From contig JAEZEK010000325.1 of assembly GCA_023417735.1 (NCBI GenBank), forward strand, positions 1 through 9,498: a stretch of 9,498 nt of DNA, read 5' to 3'. The notes beneath the pieces were generated by a model. That model was not told the DNA's origin. It saw only the letters and a list, made by a program, of their open reading frames with translations, and did not search any database. Origin of the DNA: Pseudomonadota bacterium (GTDB taxonomy: Bacteria; Pseudomonadota; Alphaproteobacteria; Rhizobiales; Afifellaceae). Both the position numbers and the translations under genes were made by a program. The stretch's first letter is position 1. Every line of letters starts with the position of its first letter. Shown in pieces: positions 7,867 through 9,498 of this stretch.

Positions 7867-8523
7867 ATGCCAGAAGTCATCTTTGCCGGACCTGACGGTC
7901 GGCTGGAAGGCCGCTACCAGCCCGCGAAGACGAAGACCGCTCCGATCGCCCTCGTGCTTCATCCGCACCCCCGCTTCGGCGGGACGATGAACAACCAGAT
8001 CGTCTACCGACTCTTCTACATGTTCCAGGAGCGCGGGTTCACGACGCTGCGTTTCAATTTTCGCGGCGTCGGCCGCAGCCAGGGCTATTTCGACCACGGC
8101 CTGGGCGAACTCTCGGACGCGGCCGCCGCGCTCGACTGGATCCAGACGCTGCATCCGGACTCGCGGGGCGTGTGGATCGCCGGCTTCTCGTTCGGAGCCT
8201 GGATCGGCATGCAGCTCCTGATGCGCCGGCCGGAGGTCGAGGGCTTCATGTCGATCGCGCCGCAGCCGAACCTCTACGATTTCTCCTTCCTGGCGCCCTG
8301 CCCGTCTTCCGGACTGATCATCGCCGGCGACCAGGACAAGGTGGCGCCGCAGGAGGCGGTGCAAGGGCTCGTCGACAAGCTCAAGGCGCAGAAGGGAATC
8401 GTGATCGACCACGCCGTGGTGCCCGGCGCGAACCATTTCTTCGAGAGCAAGACGGACGAGCTGATCGAGACCTGCTCGAACTATCTCGACATGCGTCTCG
8501 CCAAGCTGGCCGCAGCGGTCTGA
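7867..8523 (+). CDS. Alpha/beta hydrolase (COG2945-like), substrate unknown
   Basis: This 218-residue soluble protein is a compact alpha/beta hydrolase with no lid domain of note and no signal peptide. The fold's landmarks are present: HPHPRFGGTMNN (32-43) after the third strand, FNFRGVGRSQG (63-73), the nucleophile elbow GFSFG with S108 (106-110), the acid region GDQDKV with D155 or D157, and the catalytic H190 in PGANHFFES. An esterase or related hydrolase activity is likely; no substrate can be named. The ATG at 7867 follows AGGA at 7855-7858 with 8 nt spacing. The gene is divergent from the suf operon and shares its 190-nt upstream region, but I see no convincing plus-strand promoter there. 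It ends in TGA directly against the anmK stop. Relatives often lie next to suf operons in alphaproteobacteria, as I recall; a functional link is not established. Confidence 0.92.
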   Translation: MPEVIFAGPDGRLEGRYQPAKTKTAPIALVLHPHPRFGGTMNNQIVYRLFYMFQERGFTTLRFNFRGVGRSQGYFDHGLGELSDAAAALDWIQTLHPDSRGVWIAGFSFGAWIGMQLLMRRPEVEGFMSIAPQPNLYDFSFLAPCPSSGLIIAGDQDKVAPQEAVQGLVDKLKAQKGIVIDHAVVPGANHFFESKTDELIETCSNYLDMRLAKLAAAV

Positions 8524-9498
8524 TCAGGCTCCGCCGGCGCGCCTTGCCGGCTCGGACCGACCGCTCCATGTCTCGCCCGGCCGGCTGACGATCCCGCCGG
8601 CCATCGGGCGGGGAACGCCCGTCGTGCCGGGAAAGGTGAGCGGGTCGCCATTCAGGCTGCGGACCGCGAGATAGGCAAAGGCCTGCGCCTCGACCGCATC
8701 GCCGTCGATGCCGATCTCCTCGGCCGATCGCACCGGCTGCGGCAGACGCTCGGCAAGCTCCTCCATCAGGCAGCGATTGCGCCGACCTCCGCCGCAGACG
8801 ACCCAGGCCCGCGGCGCCTCGGGCAGATGGCGGGACGCGGCCGCGCGCGCCGAGGCGGAGAATCGCGCGAGCGTCGCCGCGCCATCCTCGGTCGACAGCC
8901 CCTCCAGTGCGGCAAGCCGGAAATGATTGCGGTCGAGCGATTTCGGCGGCGCGAGCGAGAAGAACGGGTCGCTCATGAAAAGGCGGAGCAGCTCCTCGTC
9001 GGCCGTTCCGGCGCGAGCCGCGCCGCCGTCGCGGTCGACCGGAGTGCCCGTCCTGCGGAGCATCCAGTCGTCGATCGGCGCGTTCCCCGGGCCGGCATCG
9101 AAAGCGAGCAGTCCGCCGTCGGAGCCGATGTAGGTCACGTTGGCAACGCCGCCGACGTTCACGAAGGCGACGGGCGGCGCGAGCCCGGCGTGTTCCGCGA
9201 GTGCGCGATGGAACACCGGGACGAGCGGCGCGCCCTGCCCGCCGGCTGCGACGTCCGCGGCCCGCATGTCCCACACCACGGCCGTGCCGAGGCGGTCGGC
9301 GAGCGCCTGACCGTCGCCGATCTGGACGGTGAGGCGGCGGGAGGGATCGTGGAGGACGGTCTGGCCGTGAAACCCGATGACGTCGAGCGCGGCGCCCGCA
9401 TCGTGCTAGGCTGTCGCTTGCTGGCCGCTCGCCGTGGGCGTTGGTCCGCGGCCACTCGCGATACGCCCTTTCCAGCCAGGCATTCCGCCATGATGAGC
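8524..9498 (-). CDS. anmK: Anhydro-N-acetylmuramic acid kinase, 5'-incomplete and interrupted by an in-frame TAG
   Basis: AnmK opens and phosphorylates 1,6-anhydro-MurNAc during recycling of cell-wall peptidoglycan in the cytoplasm. From 9405 to the TGA at 8524-8526 the frame is clean and encodes 293 residues with clear AnmK motifs: IGFHGQTV, VQIGDGQALA, RAADVAAGGQGAPLVP, NVGGVANVT, FDAGPGN, VCGGGRRN and IDGDAVEAQAFAYL. E. coli AnmK has 369 residues, so about 75 N-terminal residues, including the GTSxDG nucleotide-binding start, are missing from this part. An in-frame TAG at 9406-9408 precedes the clean region, and the remaining 90 bases to the window edge show no convincing AnmK sequence in that frame. 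The neighbouring frame has a faint TNAHGE...ASDSLA resemblance to the helix expected before HGQT, suggesting a small indel, but this is weak. A GTG at 9279 is too far inside to be the real start. Error, frameshift mutation or true truncation all remain possible. Confidence 0.88.

Noticed and set aside
8533..8551. GCCGGC...GCCGGC hairpin after the hydrolase stop as a terminator
   Set aside because: Six-base self-complementary arms are common in this GC-rich sequence, there is no T-run, and it lies inside the anmK coding region.

Overview
The window is high-GC and tightly packed, and reads as an alphaproteobacterial chromosome, most likely of the Hyphomicrobiales (Rhizobiales). This is inferred from base composition, from the protein sequences, and from a suf operon with two cysteine desulfurases next to an alpha/beta hydrolase and anmK. 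Genus cannot be told from the sequence.

Positions 7676 down to 1 (minus strand) hold one long operon for iron-sulfur cluster assembly: NifS/IscS-type cysteine desulfurase, sufB, a small ABM-fold (antibiotic biosynthesis monooxygenase-like) protein, sufC, sufD, sufS, a SufT/DUF59 protein, an IscA/SufA-type carrier, and the 5' part of tenA (thiamin salvage), which runs off the left edge. Gaps are 1-nt overlap to 56 nt, so the genes are probably co-transcribed. The desulfurases release sulfur from cysteine, SufBCD is the ATP-driven scaffold, SufA and SufT help cluster delivery or maturation, and TenA recovers the pyrimidine part of thiamin.

Positions 7677-7866 form the only sizeable intergenic region. 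It carries a sigma70-like promoter pointing into the operon (TTGACA, 17-nt spacer, TACACC). An extended dyad that resembles an Irr/ICE iron operator overlaps the -10 and predicted start of transcription. A second perfect 7-bp inverted repeat covers the -35. No IscR-type regulator gene is present where one often sits at the head of such operons.

To the right, a COG2945-type alpha/beta hydrolase (plus strand) runs tail-to-tail into anmK (minus strand); their stop codons abut within one TGATCA palindrome. anmK runs off the right edge.

Two genes are broken as written. sufB has an in-frame TAA at codon 234, where a conserved tyrosine is expected, with perfect SufB sequence on both sides. anmK has an in-frame TAG just upstream of its HGQT motif and no recognisable AnmK sequence in that frame beyond it. 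SufB is normally indispensable when SUF is the only Fe-S pathway, and nothing else in sufB looks decayed, so base-call or assembly errors are the simplest explanation; a real mutation cannot be excluded. The least ordinary content is the ABM-like gene between sufB and sufC, the tenA gene at the operon tail and the regulatory dyad. I see no wholly new system, mobile element, CRISPR array or RNA gene.
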